The notes under the pieces: generated by a model
What the model was told of the DNA's origin: nothing
Databases searched by the model: none
The model's input: the letters and a program-made list of their open reading frames with translations, nothing else
Assembly: GCF_947507565.1 (NCBI RefSeq)
Contig: NC_089180.1
Location: 2,914,001-2,978,000, forward strand
DNA: 64,000 nucleotides
Direction: 5' to 3'
From: Oscarella lobularis
Taxonomy: Eukaryota > Porifera > Homoscleromorpha > Homosclerophorida > Oscarellidae
Shown: piece by piece, positions 41,365-51,690 of the stretch
Numbering within the stretch: the stretch's first letter is position 1
Layout of the letters: each line of letters opens with the position of its first letter
Made by a program: the position numbers and the translations under genes

Positions 41365-42415
41365 CTAAGTTGTTTCTAGCCGACGCTTTAAATAATCCGT
41401 ACAAGAGAGAAAGAAATTCATATTCTCCGAAACCCGACCCGACCAACCCTTTGCTGACTCAGCTCTCAGAGCCCGATTCTTTTTGCGCAGGTCATCAATT
41501 TGCTTCTGGGCAGCGGCTAGCTGTGACTTCGTTGCTGTCAGCTCGTCGACTGCTGCAAAAATTGAAAAGAGATCTTCAATTTTTGCAGCAGTCGAAGAGC
41601 CACTTGCCAGATGACCAGTTACAGTGTAACGTTCTACCGTCGCGACGAGATTGAACCAGTGCAGAGTCTTATCTGCTCTTCCAATTGTGACGTACTTTCT
41701 TTTGATCGTAAAATCGAGATTGTCACCGGTAATCTGATACGTGTATTTCCCTGAATCATATTCTCTTGTGCACGCAGAAGTCGCGTCGATCTCGTCCATG
41801 CTGGTTATGTCGTTACCGCCGCTGCCGTCACGTGAATTGTCGCTTTCGCCAACGCCGCTGTCATCTTCGTCGTCGTGGTCGTCGTCAGCAAATAAATCGC
41901 TGGCTTGAAGACAATCCGAAAACCGGCTCTTCGCATGATATGCTTTTGATAGCCGGAGAGGCCAGTCCAAGTTTGCAGTCATCTGTAGGAGCTTTCGCCG
42001 TACGCTATTTGGCGACATTGACACTCTTAGTCGGTTTAGGCGAATTGTCGTAGGTTTTTTTATTCCAGATTTCCACAACAGGATACCGATTACGTATTGG
42101 ACGGCAGACATTCGATTGTGGCAAAATAGCAGCAGCCATGCAGAGAGGCTCTTTGGAGTAGGCCACGTCGTCATGGCCTTCAGCCGCAACGAGAAGTCGA
42201 TGGAACATTAGCGTCTTTTCAGCTCGTTCGTCGTTAATTTCGTTAAAGAAAAACGTCTTTAAGTCGTTGCATGACGTAAGCTTCAAATTGAATTTTTTGT
42301 CACACTGTTTCTTAATTGATTTTGATAAGGAAATGGCAAATTCTTGTGTGAGCTGGACCGATTGCTGCAGCCAACAAACGCACACAAGTGCACCATTTCG
42401 GCGAGAAAGTAACAA
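41365..42415 (-). pseudogene. DUF6589-like protein with C-terminal coiled coil
   Basis: The main frame (42189-41365) contains YTYQITGDNLDFTIKRKYV and then ADKTLHWFNLVATVERY. This resembles the D-N-x-D ... S-x-H-x-F-x-x-x-A-V-x-x-R motif of DUF6589 proteins, a domain that is common in repeat-rich invertebrate and fungal genomes. An acidic linker (DDDHDDEDDSG) precedes it and a coiled coil (LTATKSQLAAAQKQIDDLRK) follows. The overlapping upstream frame (42415-42005) contributes KTLMFHRLLVAAEGHDDV, so a frameshift or intron lies near 42100. Function is unknown. Confidence 0.45.
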
Positions 42416-43590
42416 AGAGTTTTCCGGATGTCCACTGGCACTTGAACTAATTATCTAGGCTTCGCCTACTGAAAACCCTCTCTATGTAACTCCGTTATTT
42501 GGCTTTGGGCACCTGATGCAACTTCTCATGCCTTTGTAGAGTTATCAGTGTAAAATTGTTTGCAAATGTGCTCAGGCTCTTTTTCGCCGACAGCCGCCTG
42601 TCCTACTTCATTAGCAAGGTGCAAGGAATAACGTCACACTCCGAGCATCGTGTGGCTAATATTAGAACGACATCTGACCGGCTATAAAACTGATCGTGGC
42701 CGTTGGCAAGACGTCGTTTACATTGAAAGGAAAAAAAGCATTGTCAAATTCGATATTTCCACCTGTTGTCGATATCGTTTTAGCGCATATTTGTCGTAAA
42801 AGGCCGTCAAAATTGCAAGGGTAGAGACAAAGTCAATCCACGAAAATGATAAGCGGTACGTAATTTTCTGACGTTACTCTCCTCGCATAGCTTTGCATCT
42901 GTCTAAGAGAGAAGTTGATTGAAGTCGCTCAAAGAAAGGGGAAAGAAAAAATTGTTGGAGAGAAATTCGAACCGTTTGCACCTGCAAGCTAGCTATCGCA
43001 CTTGCCAATAGAATAAAACAATTTCATACTTTTCTGTCTAAGGAGAATACAATGTGGCAGCTGTAGTCAGCCATCATGATCGGATCCTCTATAGGCATCT
43101 TAATTCGAGTGAGAAGAGCTAAACATAGAAAGATCAAACATTTTCACAATGAATGCTACATTATAAAAGACCTCAATGATGGAAAATCAAAACTGCTTTG
43201 CTGGCATATCTGGACAGTAGGAATGGGCATGTGAAAAGTCGCTCCGTTCGTGAAAAGGGCGAACAATGATATGACGCGAATTCTGATTGCGAGTACTGTA
43301 CGGGAGCAGCACTAGCAAATTTACGAGGCCGTGCTTTCTACCGTTCGTGCAAAAATGCTAAAATGCGGACAGTCCACCATCTATCTGAGGTCTTTAAGTT
43401 TTGCCTAATTGCAAATAATTATACGATAAGTATTATTACACGGTTATTTACAGTGCCAATCGCCAATAACTTTCAAAGTCTACAAGAAGCTATATCGTTT
43501 TAAATTTCGCGAGAAAGCCTCTCGAATGCATCGCCAGATTCAGGAAAGCTTAAACTATCTTTGGGGTCGGTCCAAGAATCATAAAACGTT
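42416..43590. other. 1.2 kb without a supported gene
   Basis: No ORF, repeat pair or structure was recognised. Confidence 0.4.
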
Positions 43591-43871
43591 GTTAGTTCTT
43601 ATGCCAATAAAAAGGAGCTTTTTGATCACGTGCATTGACGCCAAAAAAGGAAAAGTCATGGCAACGCCAAAACGCGGTATCCGTTAAAAAAATAGTTAGA
43701 AGCGGTTTTTTTGATCTCGACAATTCTTTGATTTTGTCCTGTTTCTTTCACTAGGCCAGTACGTTCTGACATACAGAAACTTAGGCGCAGTTGAAGCTTA
43801 AAAACTCAGATACGCAGATTTTGAAGATGTTTCTTTGTCGCTAACGCGCGCGCATCTTCTCCTCGCATTCT
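43591..43871 (+). repeat. 289-bp dispersed repeat A, copy 2
   Basis: This aligns with 3664-3952. It ends 40 bp before the ATG of the frame at 43911, so it occupies the leader position of the PIF1-like gene. Confidence 0.7.
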
Positions 43872-43910
43872 CTTGCCTTTTCTCGCTTTATTTGTCGTTA
43901 TTGCTGTAAA

Positions 43911-44526
43911 ATGGGCAGAAAATCTAAATCCAAACGTGCTGGCTTCCGTGAAACTCAGTTCCAGACGATCGTCGCGTCTCGAAGTACAACGAGGGAAGAA
44001 CCGGAAGCGTCTACATCATCCGGAATAGCGTTGACAAAGTTTCGGAGCATTCCGCGGAGGGACAGTCGGGGAAAAAGCTCAGCAACGCGGATGGTTTCGG
44101 TGTACAATCTGACTAAGATTAACCATTACGTCGGTCCCGCCCGGCGTACACACTCCAAACTGATATGGTGACATTCCGAAGGAATCTTGTTCTCCAGAAC
44201 CGACACTGCTGCTTTAGCGACGAGACGCCAAAAAATATTTCCAACTGCTATCGGCCCGACATCCGAAATACTCTTCTTGAGTGCGATCAGCCTTGTACCA
44301 GCCAAAAGCGGGGCGACGGCAGCAGGGACTTCTCACTCTTGAAAAGGCCGTAATCAATATAGAGCAGCGAGATTTTGCACCGGGAATTACGTACGTTGCG
44401 TTATCTCGAGTGCGTAATTTAGATGACTGCCTAATTCAAAGCTTTGACTTTGAGCGTATTGCTCATTTAAACAAGTCAAAAGTTATAAACTACGTTCAAG
44501 AGAAAATCGACGCTTGGCGAAACTAG
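43911..44526 (+). pseudogene. PIF1-type helicase relic (possible Helitron)
   Basis: The frame at 43911-44171 starts MGRKSKSKRAGFRETQFQ and is basic with no known domain. After a gap the frame 44330-44526 reads LTLEKAVINIEQRDFAPGIT followed by YVALSRVRNLDDCLI, the last motif region of PIF1-family superfamily-1 helicases (motif VI: Y-V-A-L-S-R). It ends with a charged helix at TAG 44524-44526. The ATPase core is missing. PIF1 relics in animals usually come from Helitrons or related elements; a Rep domain was not found. Confidence 0.6.
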
Positions 44527-44555
44527 CCAAACAGTCTATATCTTTTCAGCAAACG

Positions 44556-44985
44556 TCACATTTGTTTACGATTTTTTCACCAAGTCAGAAGAAGAGCAGA
44601 AGCAGCTGCCAGAGCTGTTGGATAGTGATGATACCACAGACGCTTCTGACTTGGATGAAAACACTAGCCCTATTACATTCAAAGGAAACAAACGTACCGG
44701 TAGTGATAAACAAAGTAATATTGCCAACGGCAGTTTAAAACCGCCAACTAGAGTACACATGCAGGGTACTGCGTCGCCTCCTCTGCCTCCTGTTCGAAAA
44801 CCTTCTCGAAAGAGCAGAAAAATATTCAAAACGCAGTACAGGAACCCACGTCTTTGATGCCTCTTTTTCACAAACAAGGCCTGGAAGAGACCGACATGGT
44901 AGAATTCAATCGGATCCCTACCCAGTTTGCTGTCTTGGAAAGTGACGCGTACAATACGTATTGCAACACAGCAATTTAGGTGTCT
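44556..44985 (+). CDS. hypothetical acidic/basic protein, possible frameshift
   Basis: From about 44556 the frame reads KSEEEQKQLPELLDSDDTTD, then PPLPPVRKPSRKSRKIFK, to TGA near 44857. An overlapping frame continues LMPLFHKQGLEETDMVEFN to TAG at 44983-44985. Style is that of a nuclear or transposon accessory protein, but no domain is recognised. The antisense frame 45051-44566 is a shadow. Confidence 0.3.
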
Positions 44986-45470
44986 TGAACCACAGATGTA
45001 ACTATTTGTAACGATATGCGTGGATGTATTGGTGAACCCTCCTTGAGCCACTTCGGCTGACGAAGAGGACGTCCGTACGAGCTGACTTTCACTGGAGTCG
45101 AGGCAGGTGTTGGATTGGTTGACTCACTAGACGAACGTTGAGTCGAGACTGGCGACGACGGTTGGGACGACGGTTGAGACGACGGTTGAGTTGTCGGCGG
45201 TGATTCTGATCGCTGACTTTCCGGCTGCTGCGGTTCCGGTTTCTGAGATTCCGGTTGCGTGTTCGGGTGCTGTGGCATTATCGATTTTGCTTGAGCGGCC
45301 TGTGACTGCACTACCGGCGGAGTTAGCTCGAGTTGCTTCTCCATTTCATCACTCGGGTTTTCTTCCGACGTGAGACGCAGCTGACGACGGTTTCGACGGT
45401 AGACGTAATCTCCACAGCTAACTCTGAATGAACGATTGCTGAGCTTCTTTAGGCATCGAGCTGTGGAGTT
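44976..45470 (-). pseudogene. Ty3/gypsy integrase C-terminal tail
   Basis: On the minus strand from about 45470 the translation has KKLSNRSFRVSCGDYVYRRN, then a low-complexity linker with 12-bp tandem repeats (PSSQPSSQPSSP), and ends SSYGRPLRQPKWLK. It is homologous in plan to 63359-63961 (KKLSNRSYVVQAGSQTYRRN ... RGRRLKTPKHL). It stops abruptly near 45465, where a plus-strand LTR begins, so it was cut by a later insertion or rearrangement. Confidence 0.75.
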
Positions 45471-45633
45471 GGACTATAGTAGTAAGGACCCTACGGTAGG
45501 GATGCATGTTACGTCACACGATAGTATATAAGGAGAGGGACTTTCCTTAGAGAGGTCTTCCACCTGTAGACGAATAAAGAGGGCACACCCCCAACCGCTA
45601 CAGAGCAGGCCATTACATGGTGTCAGGAGTACG
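45465..45633 (+). mobile_element. Ty3/gypsy 5' LTR and primer-binding site
   Basis: The likely LTR runs from TGTGG at 45465 to CATTACA at 45618, about 154 bp. It contains TATATAAGG near 45524 (TATA box) and AATAAA near 45575 (polyadenylation signal). The primer-binding site TGGTGTCAGGAGT follows at 45619-45631 and the gag ATG is at 45634. The LTR start resembles that at 63987 (TGTG ... CTAT). The exact left edge is uncertain. Confidence 0.65.
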
Positions 45634-46113
45634 ATGGCGGAATTCCATCTAAAGACCCCGAACAAATTCGACTTCAAACGTACGGAATCGTGGCCGGACT
45701 GGATCGAGCGGTTTGATCGCTACCGGGAGGCGTCCGGTCTCAGCGCAAAAGGCGGTCCCCAACAAGTCGCAACGCTCGTCTACACAATGGGAGGCGACGC
45801 GGAAAAGATCCTGAAGTCGTTCTCACTCACAGCAGACGAAAAGAAGGATTACGACACCGTGAGAGAAAAATTCGACGGACATTTCGTGCTAAGAAGGAAC
45901 GTCATCTACGAAACCTGCGTCTTTCGCATGCGACAGCAGCGCGCGGACGAACCAGCAGAAGAATTTTTCACGGCGCTTTACTCTCTATCGGAGTACTGCG
46001 GTTTCGGTGATCGGCGGGAAAAAGAGATCATGTATCAACTAATTATCGGTACGCGCCACGCCCGTCTATCGAAGAAAATGCAGCTCGAAGACGGAATGAA
46101 GGCCGATGCACAC
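45634..46113 (+). pseudogene. Ty3/gypsy gag, truncated by insertion
   Basis: ATG at 45634 starts MAEFHLKTPNKFDFKRTESW, a typical gypsy capsid start. It continues with YTMGGDAEKILKSFSLT and FRMRQQRADEPAEEFFTALY, which are gag helix motifs of this group. The frame is open for 160 residues and then runs into CGTAA repeats and a Harbinger transposon at about 46105. Nucleocapsid, protease and RT are not seen. The matching 3' end may be the integrase tail at 63359, but this is not proven. Confidence 0.8.
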
Positions 46114-47460
46114 TAGCGACGTAACGTAACGTAACGTAACGTAATGTGACGTCACAATTACGCAACGTAACGCAACGTAACGCAACGTAAGGGGCATTCA
46201 CACTTGCTAATTGAACAATTGACAATGGGGCGTGTGAATCGCAGGCGGCGTTTGCTTTTGCTTCTTCTCCTACGCCGAAGGCAGCGTCGCGAGCGTCAAA
46301 AAAGGGAGTGGGTACGAAAAATTAATCAATCAAGGGAAGAAAAGGGAGAGTATCATAGCCTTATCAGCGAAATGCGAATATCGGACAATGAAAGTTTTTA
46401 CAAATATTTTCGGATGACGCCTTCTCGATTTGATCATCTTTTAAGTTTAATTGGGCCATCTATTTCAAAACCATCAACAACATTTCGAAAGTCTATCTCT
46501 GCGGGGGAAAGGCTAGCTATTACTTTACGCTATTTAGTAACAGGGGATTCTATGCAAACTATCGCCTTTAGCTATCGCGTCGGACATTCTACCGTCTGTA
46601 AAATTATTTCTATTACTTGCGCAGCTCTTTGGGATATTCTACGGCCTCTATATATTCGCACGCCAAAAAGCGCTACTGACTGGAAAGAAATTAGTTACGA
46701 ATATGAATCACTATGGAACTTTCCTCGTTGTATTGGCAGCATCGACGGCAAGCATATTGTTATTCAAGCTCCCAAAGGAGGAGGGTCGATGTATTTTAAC
46801 TATAAACATACTCACAGTATAGTACTCCTTGCGACTTGCGACGCCAAATATTGCTTTACCTTACTCAACATAGGCGATTATGGAAGCCACAGCGACGGTG
46901 GTGTGCTGCGCAATTCGGCTTTTGGCAAGGCATTAGAGCGCGGCCAACTTCAGCTTCCGCCTCCTGAGCCAATAGCCGGAAGCGGGTCGGAGACACCTAT
47001 GCCCTACGTTTTCATTGGCGACGCCGCATTTCCCCTACGACAAAATATTCTTCGTCCTTATCCTAGCGCGCATTTAACAGAAGCGCAAAAAATATTTAAC
47101 TACAGATTGTCACGCGCACGACGAGTTATCGAGAACGCATTTTGAATAATGGCTTCAAGGTTTCGCATTTTTAGAAGAGTGATTATAGTTGATCCAGAAA
47201 AAGTCACAAAAATTACTCAGGCAACATGCGTGCTTCATAATTACCTTATAATATCAGAACAGAAATCATCTCAGCAAGATCATCTTTACTGCCCATCCAA
47301 TTACGTTGATCAAGAAGATGATTCAGGACATTTTATACCTGGACAGTGGCGAGAAGAAGATAGGTCCTCTGCTCTAGCAGACAATATTCGGCTTGCAGGC
47401 AATCGAGCGTCTTCTTCAGCTATAACTGTTCGTGAACAATTTTGCACCTATTTTTTTGTT
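46104..47460 (+). mobile_element. PIF/Harbinger element, 5' end and transposase
   Basis: The gypsy gag stops at about 46104. Then come ACTAGCGACG, four CGTAA units, TGACGTCA and three GCAACGTAAC units, which look like Harbinger subterminal repeats. GGGGCATTCACACTTGC lies at about 46193. The transposase follows. A 3' terminal repeat matching this end was not found up to 48 kb, so the right end is probably lost near 47455. Confidence 0.65.
46225..47455 (+). pseudogene. Harbinger transposase (HARBI1-like), one nonsense codon
   Basis: ATG at 46225 (MGRVNRRRRLLLLLLLRRRQ) opens a frame with MTPSRFDHLLSLIGPSI, AGERLAITLRYLVTGDSMQT, FPRCIGSIDGKHIVIQAP (first D), VFIGDAAFPLRQNILRPYP (second D) and LSRARRVIENAF (E). 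All three catalytic residues are present. TGA at 47143-47145 follows at once, replacing the glycine usually found after NAF. The same frame then continues IMASRFRIFRRVII and VTQATCVLHNYL-like sequence to about 47450. Length and order are normal, so this is the best-preserved DDE element of its class here. The companion Myb-like gene of Harbinger elements is not present. Confidence 0.88.
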
Positions 47461-47632
47461 TTGCTGTTGTCTGGGGCATGGCGTTTCTGCTTTTGTGGCC
47501 CTGGCTGACTTGTTCGTGTCTGCTGTTGTGTGTTACAAGTGCTGGATCGAGGGAGAAAAAGAGTACGCTATGGCGGAATTGTTCTTCGGCATCATTTCAG
47601 CGGTGTTATCATCCTTGATGCAGTCACAGTAG
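47432..47632 (+). CDS. membrane-protein-like fragment (weak XK-related resemblance)
   Basis: The frame reads VSAFVALADLFVSAVVCYKC, then WIEGEKEYAMAELFFGIISA, giving two hydrophobic helices around a short acidic loop. This resembles the start of XK-related scramblase proteins, but the match is too short to be sure. It overlaps the end of the Harbinger frame. TAG at 47630-47632 closes it. It may be an exon of a host gene disrupted here. Confidence 0.25.
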   Translation: MNNFAPIFLFCCCLGHGVSAFVALADLFVSAVVCYKCWIEGEKEYAMAELFFGIISAVLSSLMQSQ

Positions 47633-48050
47633 ACCTACTAGCTGTTCGCGTACGAGAACCTTTCAACCAAGGTGCGGTTGACTTGCTATAGCTAGAGGCT
47701 GCGAGTGTTTTGCAGCTGCACCACCTCCTTCTTTCTGCCGCGGGTCTATACAGTCAGTAGTAGGAATGACTATTTTGTGTTCATGAGTGCGTACAGAAGG
47801 TTTTCCTGTTCATGCGGGAAAAGAAAATGAGATGCGTAGTTTCGCTTTCTTCGAGCGAAGGGGTTCGGCCTTTACCTATGCATGCACGTTGTGCATGCTT
47901 TCTCATCTAATTAATTAATAAAGGGACTTGGAAGCAATTAGAATATCAGACGACGTGGCAGGGAAATTTTCTTTTCCAATCCGAACTTTCCCTATAAAAG
48001 GAAGAACGTTGCTACGAGAACCAGTATCCAGAAAAACCGCGTCCCCCGTT

Positions 48051-48338
48051 ATGAGCGCCCGCCTTGCCTTTCTTAGCGCAGTCCTCCTCGCCGTCACTGG
48101 TGTTATTGAGCACTACATCGCTGGCGACATCGATTCGAGACTGGCGCGCAAAGAGTACCTATCTGATCTGAAGTCTGTTCTCGAAGCAGGAGCTAAATGG
48201 GCCTTCGGTGGAGCGGTTGCCCACGCATGCATGTGTGCGGGAATGTGCCTTTGCTGCTGTTGTGAAAAACACGAAGATGCGAAAGCCGCTTCTGCTTTCG
48301 ACTTTGGTCAACTTTGTTGTGCAAAGCATTTGGTCTGA
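48051..48338 (+). CDS. hypothetical small cysteine-rich membrane protein, 95 aa
   Basis: ATG at 48051 starts MSARLAFLSAVLLAVTGVIE, a signal-anchor-like helix. A helical middle (YLSDLKSVLEAGAKW) and a cysteine-dense stretch (CMCAGMCLCCCCEK) follow, which could be palmitoylated. TGA at 48336-48338. The frame is open upstream to about 47928. It overlaps nothing recognisable; the PIF1 tail on the other strand begins 7 bp beyond. Open frame only. Confidence 0.35.
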   Translation: MSARLAFLSAVLLAVTGVIEHYIAGDIDSRLARKEYLSDLKSVLEAGAKWAFGGAVAHACMCAGMCLCCCCEKHEDAKAASAFDFGQLCCAKHLV

Positions 48339-48344
48339 AGGCTG

Positions 48345-48770
48345 AGACATACCGTTTTTAACGTTTGTCCTTGCGATTTGTTAATTGACATCGCAAACGA
48401 CAGCTTTACTGCAGCCTCTTGAAGGGAATGGTGCAATCGGAGGGAATTAGAGAAATGCGAGGAATAAAAACGCTATCGCCTGCGTACTGCCCTGTGCAAA
48501 TTTTGGCCTCTACAACATTGGGGCACAATCGCACGACAGTCAACTTTGTTCCGTTGCAGAGTTTCGGAGCATCGATGTTGCGCAAGAGCATTATTGGCGC
48601 GCCCATTTTGAGTGCCAAAGTGTATGAAGGAAGTCCGGAAGGATTAAGTGAATTTAGAATTACGGTTGGATAGTTCACGGCTTCGTCGGGTTCAAGAGTC
48701 GTATCAACGGAAAGATAAACTTTTGTTTTCAGGTAAGAGCTGAAGCATGGCGTCGTTTATTTGGTTGACA
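48345..48770 (-). pseudogene. PIF1-type helicase C-terminal relic 2 (Helitron-like)
   Basis: Minus strand: DTTLEPDEAVNYPTVILNSL, NPSGLPSYTLALKMGAPIML and LRNIDAPKLCNGTKLTVVRL, then GDSVFIPRISLIPS. This is the 2B region of PIF1/Helitron helicases. After FKRLQ a frame change leads to KLSFAMSINKSQGQTLK (motif V). Another frame change lies near 48730. The sequence stops at motif V, so motif VI is missing; by contrast the relic at 44.3 kb keeps only motif VI. Confidence 0.75.
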
Positions 48771-48784
48771 GGGTTCAAACCTTT

Positions 48785-49400
48785 TGAAGCTTGTCGTATC
48801 TAGGATGTCCGTTTGGCAGTTCGCTTGCCGGATCACAAACACGAAAAAACTTTGCCAAAATCTACGGAATATATTGTATTGAAAAATTGTCTGTTCCAAG
48901 AAAATTTACCTCGTAAGTGTCATCACATCTGACAAATTGCAACTAAGTATTGTAATAGCCCTTTGCCAATGTAGTCTTGAATGCGAAGAAATCGCATGTA
49001 CCCCATTAGAATAATCAAGCCAAAAATGCCTTCATAAAATAATTGCTGATAAATAACCTTTGATATCTGACCTCATTACCTCAACGATGACTGGACTCCA
49101 TGATCGACTTTGTCCTGGAACATATTTTTCCGCCGCATTGAGATTGGTATTGACAACTATCATTTGGCAAAACTCTTTAGTAATTAAAAAAAGTAACTAA
49201 TAATCAATATTTCATAAAATTGTTGTCAAAAAGGATTACTTTATGGCGCCAATTTGGCCGCCTAAAATCCTTTGGACCCGATCTTGAGAAAAATTCTTCT
49301 CTTTCGACGTCTTCCAAGTCTTCTGTCCACTCGTCGCTATCGTCAAAGTCTTCCTGCTGAAATTGGCGTGTTGTCCCTCGCCCTCGACGTCTGCGTGTTT
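48785..49400 (-). pseudogene. piggyBac transposase relic 3 (N-terminal half)
   Basis: On the minus strand, scattered over several frames: an acidic start (QQEDFDDSDEWTEDLEDVE, about 49370-49300), then VVNTNLNAAEKYVPGQSRSW and FGLIILMGYMRFLRIQDYI (49170-48990), then RVCDPASELPNGHPRYDKLQ at 48840-48790. This matches the order in the two piggyBacs at 59-63 kb up to the conserved YDKLQK exon boundary. After that PIF1 sequence begins, so the catalytic second exon is missing. Heavily decayed. Confidence 0.6.
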
Positions 49401-49724
49401 AATGCCTGGAATTAATTTTTTCGAAAGACTGTTGCTTCCTCTTGCTTTGCAACAAGCAGAAACTGTGTTGCGTGGTTTTTCAAATATAGTGCTAAGCACA
49501 CGGTAGACGTTTTCAAGACGTTGCCACCACATTAGAAAAAGCGTTGTTAGGGAGTGGTCATAAACACCAATATGTCTTTGTCTTCTTGCTCGTCGAGCGT
49601 ACCTTATTGAACCGCGCTGGATTTTTGTGAGTCTGTGTGTCTTTTGTGACACTCCGTATAGCGACGTCACCTGAAAACCGTTTTTGGACAGCTCATGCGG
49701 GCCGCTAGCGAAATTAGGCACCAA

Positions 49725-50335
49725 AATTACAAACAGATTTTCTCAGTTTGTCTCAAAAATCCTGACAATAAGTTTCCGCAGACTTCAGGTTCCACTGTAA
49801 CGCGATTCGGAAGGAGAGGAAGCACCCAGCATCAGCAAACAAAAGAGAACAGCCTACCTAGCCGCCTCGAGGCAACTTCCAAAACCACCGACTGAGCGAT
49901 AGTGGGACCGCGCCGGCTATCTTCTGTCTAAGTCCATCGGTTAGACCTCCGGGGTTGCATTGACTATGCACCGAACGCGGACGCGGACGCTTGCATGGAA
50001 AAGGCTGCCGATGACCCGACGTGTGACGTGAATGAAGTCGCCGCGGGAAGACTGTCGCGTGCTTGGCTGAGGGTTTGCATATACAATGACTGCTGCTGCT
50101 GAGACACGACAATAAAGCACGACTGTGCCGCTCGCAGGTCTCAGGCCGAATGACTTCTGTTCCGCAATGCGCGCGGGCGCAGCCGCGCGCGCGCGCCAAA
50201 ATCTCCCACTCCGTCACGGATATCAACCGACACCATGAAGTCGTTCGTTTGGACGACTTTACTGTCATGTAACTGCTTCTTTTCTGCCTAACTGTCCTCT
50301 CACATTATTTCTTAAGCTGTTCTCTTTCTACATTC
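49725..50335. other. no supported gene
   Basis: The minus frame 50268-49858 is not protein-like (repeated RPRPRS). No other feature. Confidence 0.4.
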
Positions 50336-50340
50336 TTATC

Positions 50341-50550
50341 GATGCGATGGAGCGACAATCAGTCCATTTGAAAGTATAAAGGGCTTTGATGGCGAGACAC
50401 ACGCAGTTAATTGCAGCTTTCCAGATGCTTCCGGAGCAGCGAGTATTTGCCACAACCAACACCTAAGCGCAGCCGTTTTTGTTTCGTCTGGACGCGTCAC
50501 GTCGATCTCTGTTCCTCTCTTCAAAGGAACAGCCGTAGGACTTGGGCTGT
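50341..50550 (+). CDS. hypothetical fragment upstream of cadherin relic
   Basis: The frame reads ISPFESIKGFDGETHAVNCS and AVFVSSGRVTSISVPLFKGT to TAG at about 50548. It has cysteines and an extracellular style, and lies directly before the cadherin-like stretch in the same orientation. It may be a decayed ectodomain part of the same gene. Confidence 0.25.
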
Positions 50551-50559
50551 AGACCGTTC

Positions 50560-50900
50560 AAGGTGTTCAAATTATGTCGTTCTGATCGGCGGCGGGCGGC
50601 GGCGGCGAAAGACGGCGATTACCGTGACAGCGACAGACGGGAAACATCCGGCTAGGAAAACGACGGTGGACCTCGTAATTTCCGTCGTAGACGTCAGCGA
50701 TCACAGCTGAGCGTTTGCGCGTTCAAAGTATAGCGACAGGGTGCTGGAGAACGTAACTCAAAAGCGTCGTGCACGTCTCGACGTTGGATAAAGAGTCAGG
50801 TTAAAATGGCGACTTTTTCTACACGCTGAGTCCGTCCAGACTTCAATTTGATGTTCGATCCGACGGCTAGATCGTCGCCACGTGTAAAAAAAGAGACTAT
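50560..50900 (+). pseudogene. cadherin-repeat relic (protocadherin/FAT-like)
   Basis: The frame to 50710 ends ITVTATDGKHPARKTTVDLV followed by ISVVDVSDHS, matching the C-terminal half of a cadherin repeat (T-A-T-D-x-G ... V-x-V-x-D-V-N-D-x-x). About 50 bp later a second repeat begins in another frame: VVHVSTLDKESG, TAA, NGDFFYTLSPSRLQFDVRSD, then G, TAG, IVAT. This matches A-x-D-x-D-x-G-x-N-G ... F-x-I-x-x-x-T-G-x-I-x-x. Calcium-binding acidic residues are largely kept. Two stops and one frame change show decay. This is the clearest host-gene relic in the window. Confidence 0.65.
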
Positions 50901-50961
50901 CGTTTCGAGTATAGTTACGGAAGCAGAATACAGTACGAGGGTCGCCTCTTCGAATCAACAT

Positions 50962-51690
50962 CTTACGCCATGCTATTCTGTATTGGAATGTGAGAATGTT
51001 ATTACCACGAATCCAAAATCACGCGAGTGTTAGCAATGTTGAAATGCTGTTGCATGACGGCAATTGATGTCACCTGCGAGAAGTACGTTTTCAACACATG
51101 GAACCAGAGGGAAAATGAAGCGAACGCTCACAGGGTACATCACTGAGGTTGTCAAATTAGCGAGCACCTGCGACTTCAAAGAAAAGAGCGACGCACGTGT
51201 ATAAGAGAAATTCGTTTAGGGAATGTTAGGGTTGTTCCTTTTAAAGCATTCGACATTTTCTGATCGCATTCATACATTTGTTTGTAGTGTATGACAAATG
51301 GCAACGACACTACTTTGAATACGTACAGCGGAATTCTCAAAAGTTTTTAAGTTTTTACCTATGTTGCGTCAACGCCTGCTTCGTTTTCGATTCTTTGAGA
51401 AAGAGGCTGCACATCTTTTGGCCATCTTCAGTAAAAAATCCCACAGTAGAACCTGCGCACTGCTATACTAAACACAATAAAAACTAAGAATTTTACTAAT
51501 CGCGGAAGTAATTTATTGTATCTGCATTTGCCATCTTCAATTTAACAAAATTAGCAACCTTTATTTCTTGTTTTTTGCCTCGCACCTTGCTGAAGTCGTT
51601 AATCAAGCTTCAAACGCAGATTAGGCATTCTTTCTTTGCTGCTACGTCAGGAACGTTTCATAATGTTGTTTGAATCCAATACCGTATTAC
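50962..51690. other. no supported gene
   Basis: The plus frame 51278-51487 is not recognised. No repeats seen. Confidence 0.4.

Noticed and set aside
44566-45051. 161-aa minus-strand ORF
   Set aside because: It is antisense to a protein-like plus-strand frame and is hydrophobic-random in style.
49858-50268. 136-aa minus-strand ORF
   Set aside because: Composition is driven by GC-rich repeats; no homology is recognised.
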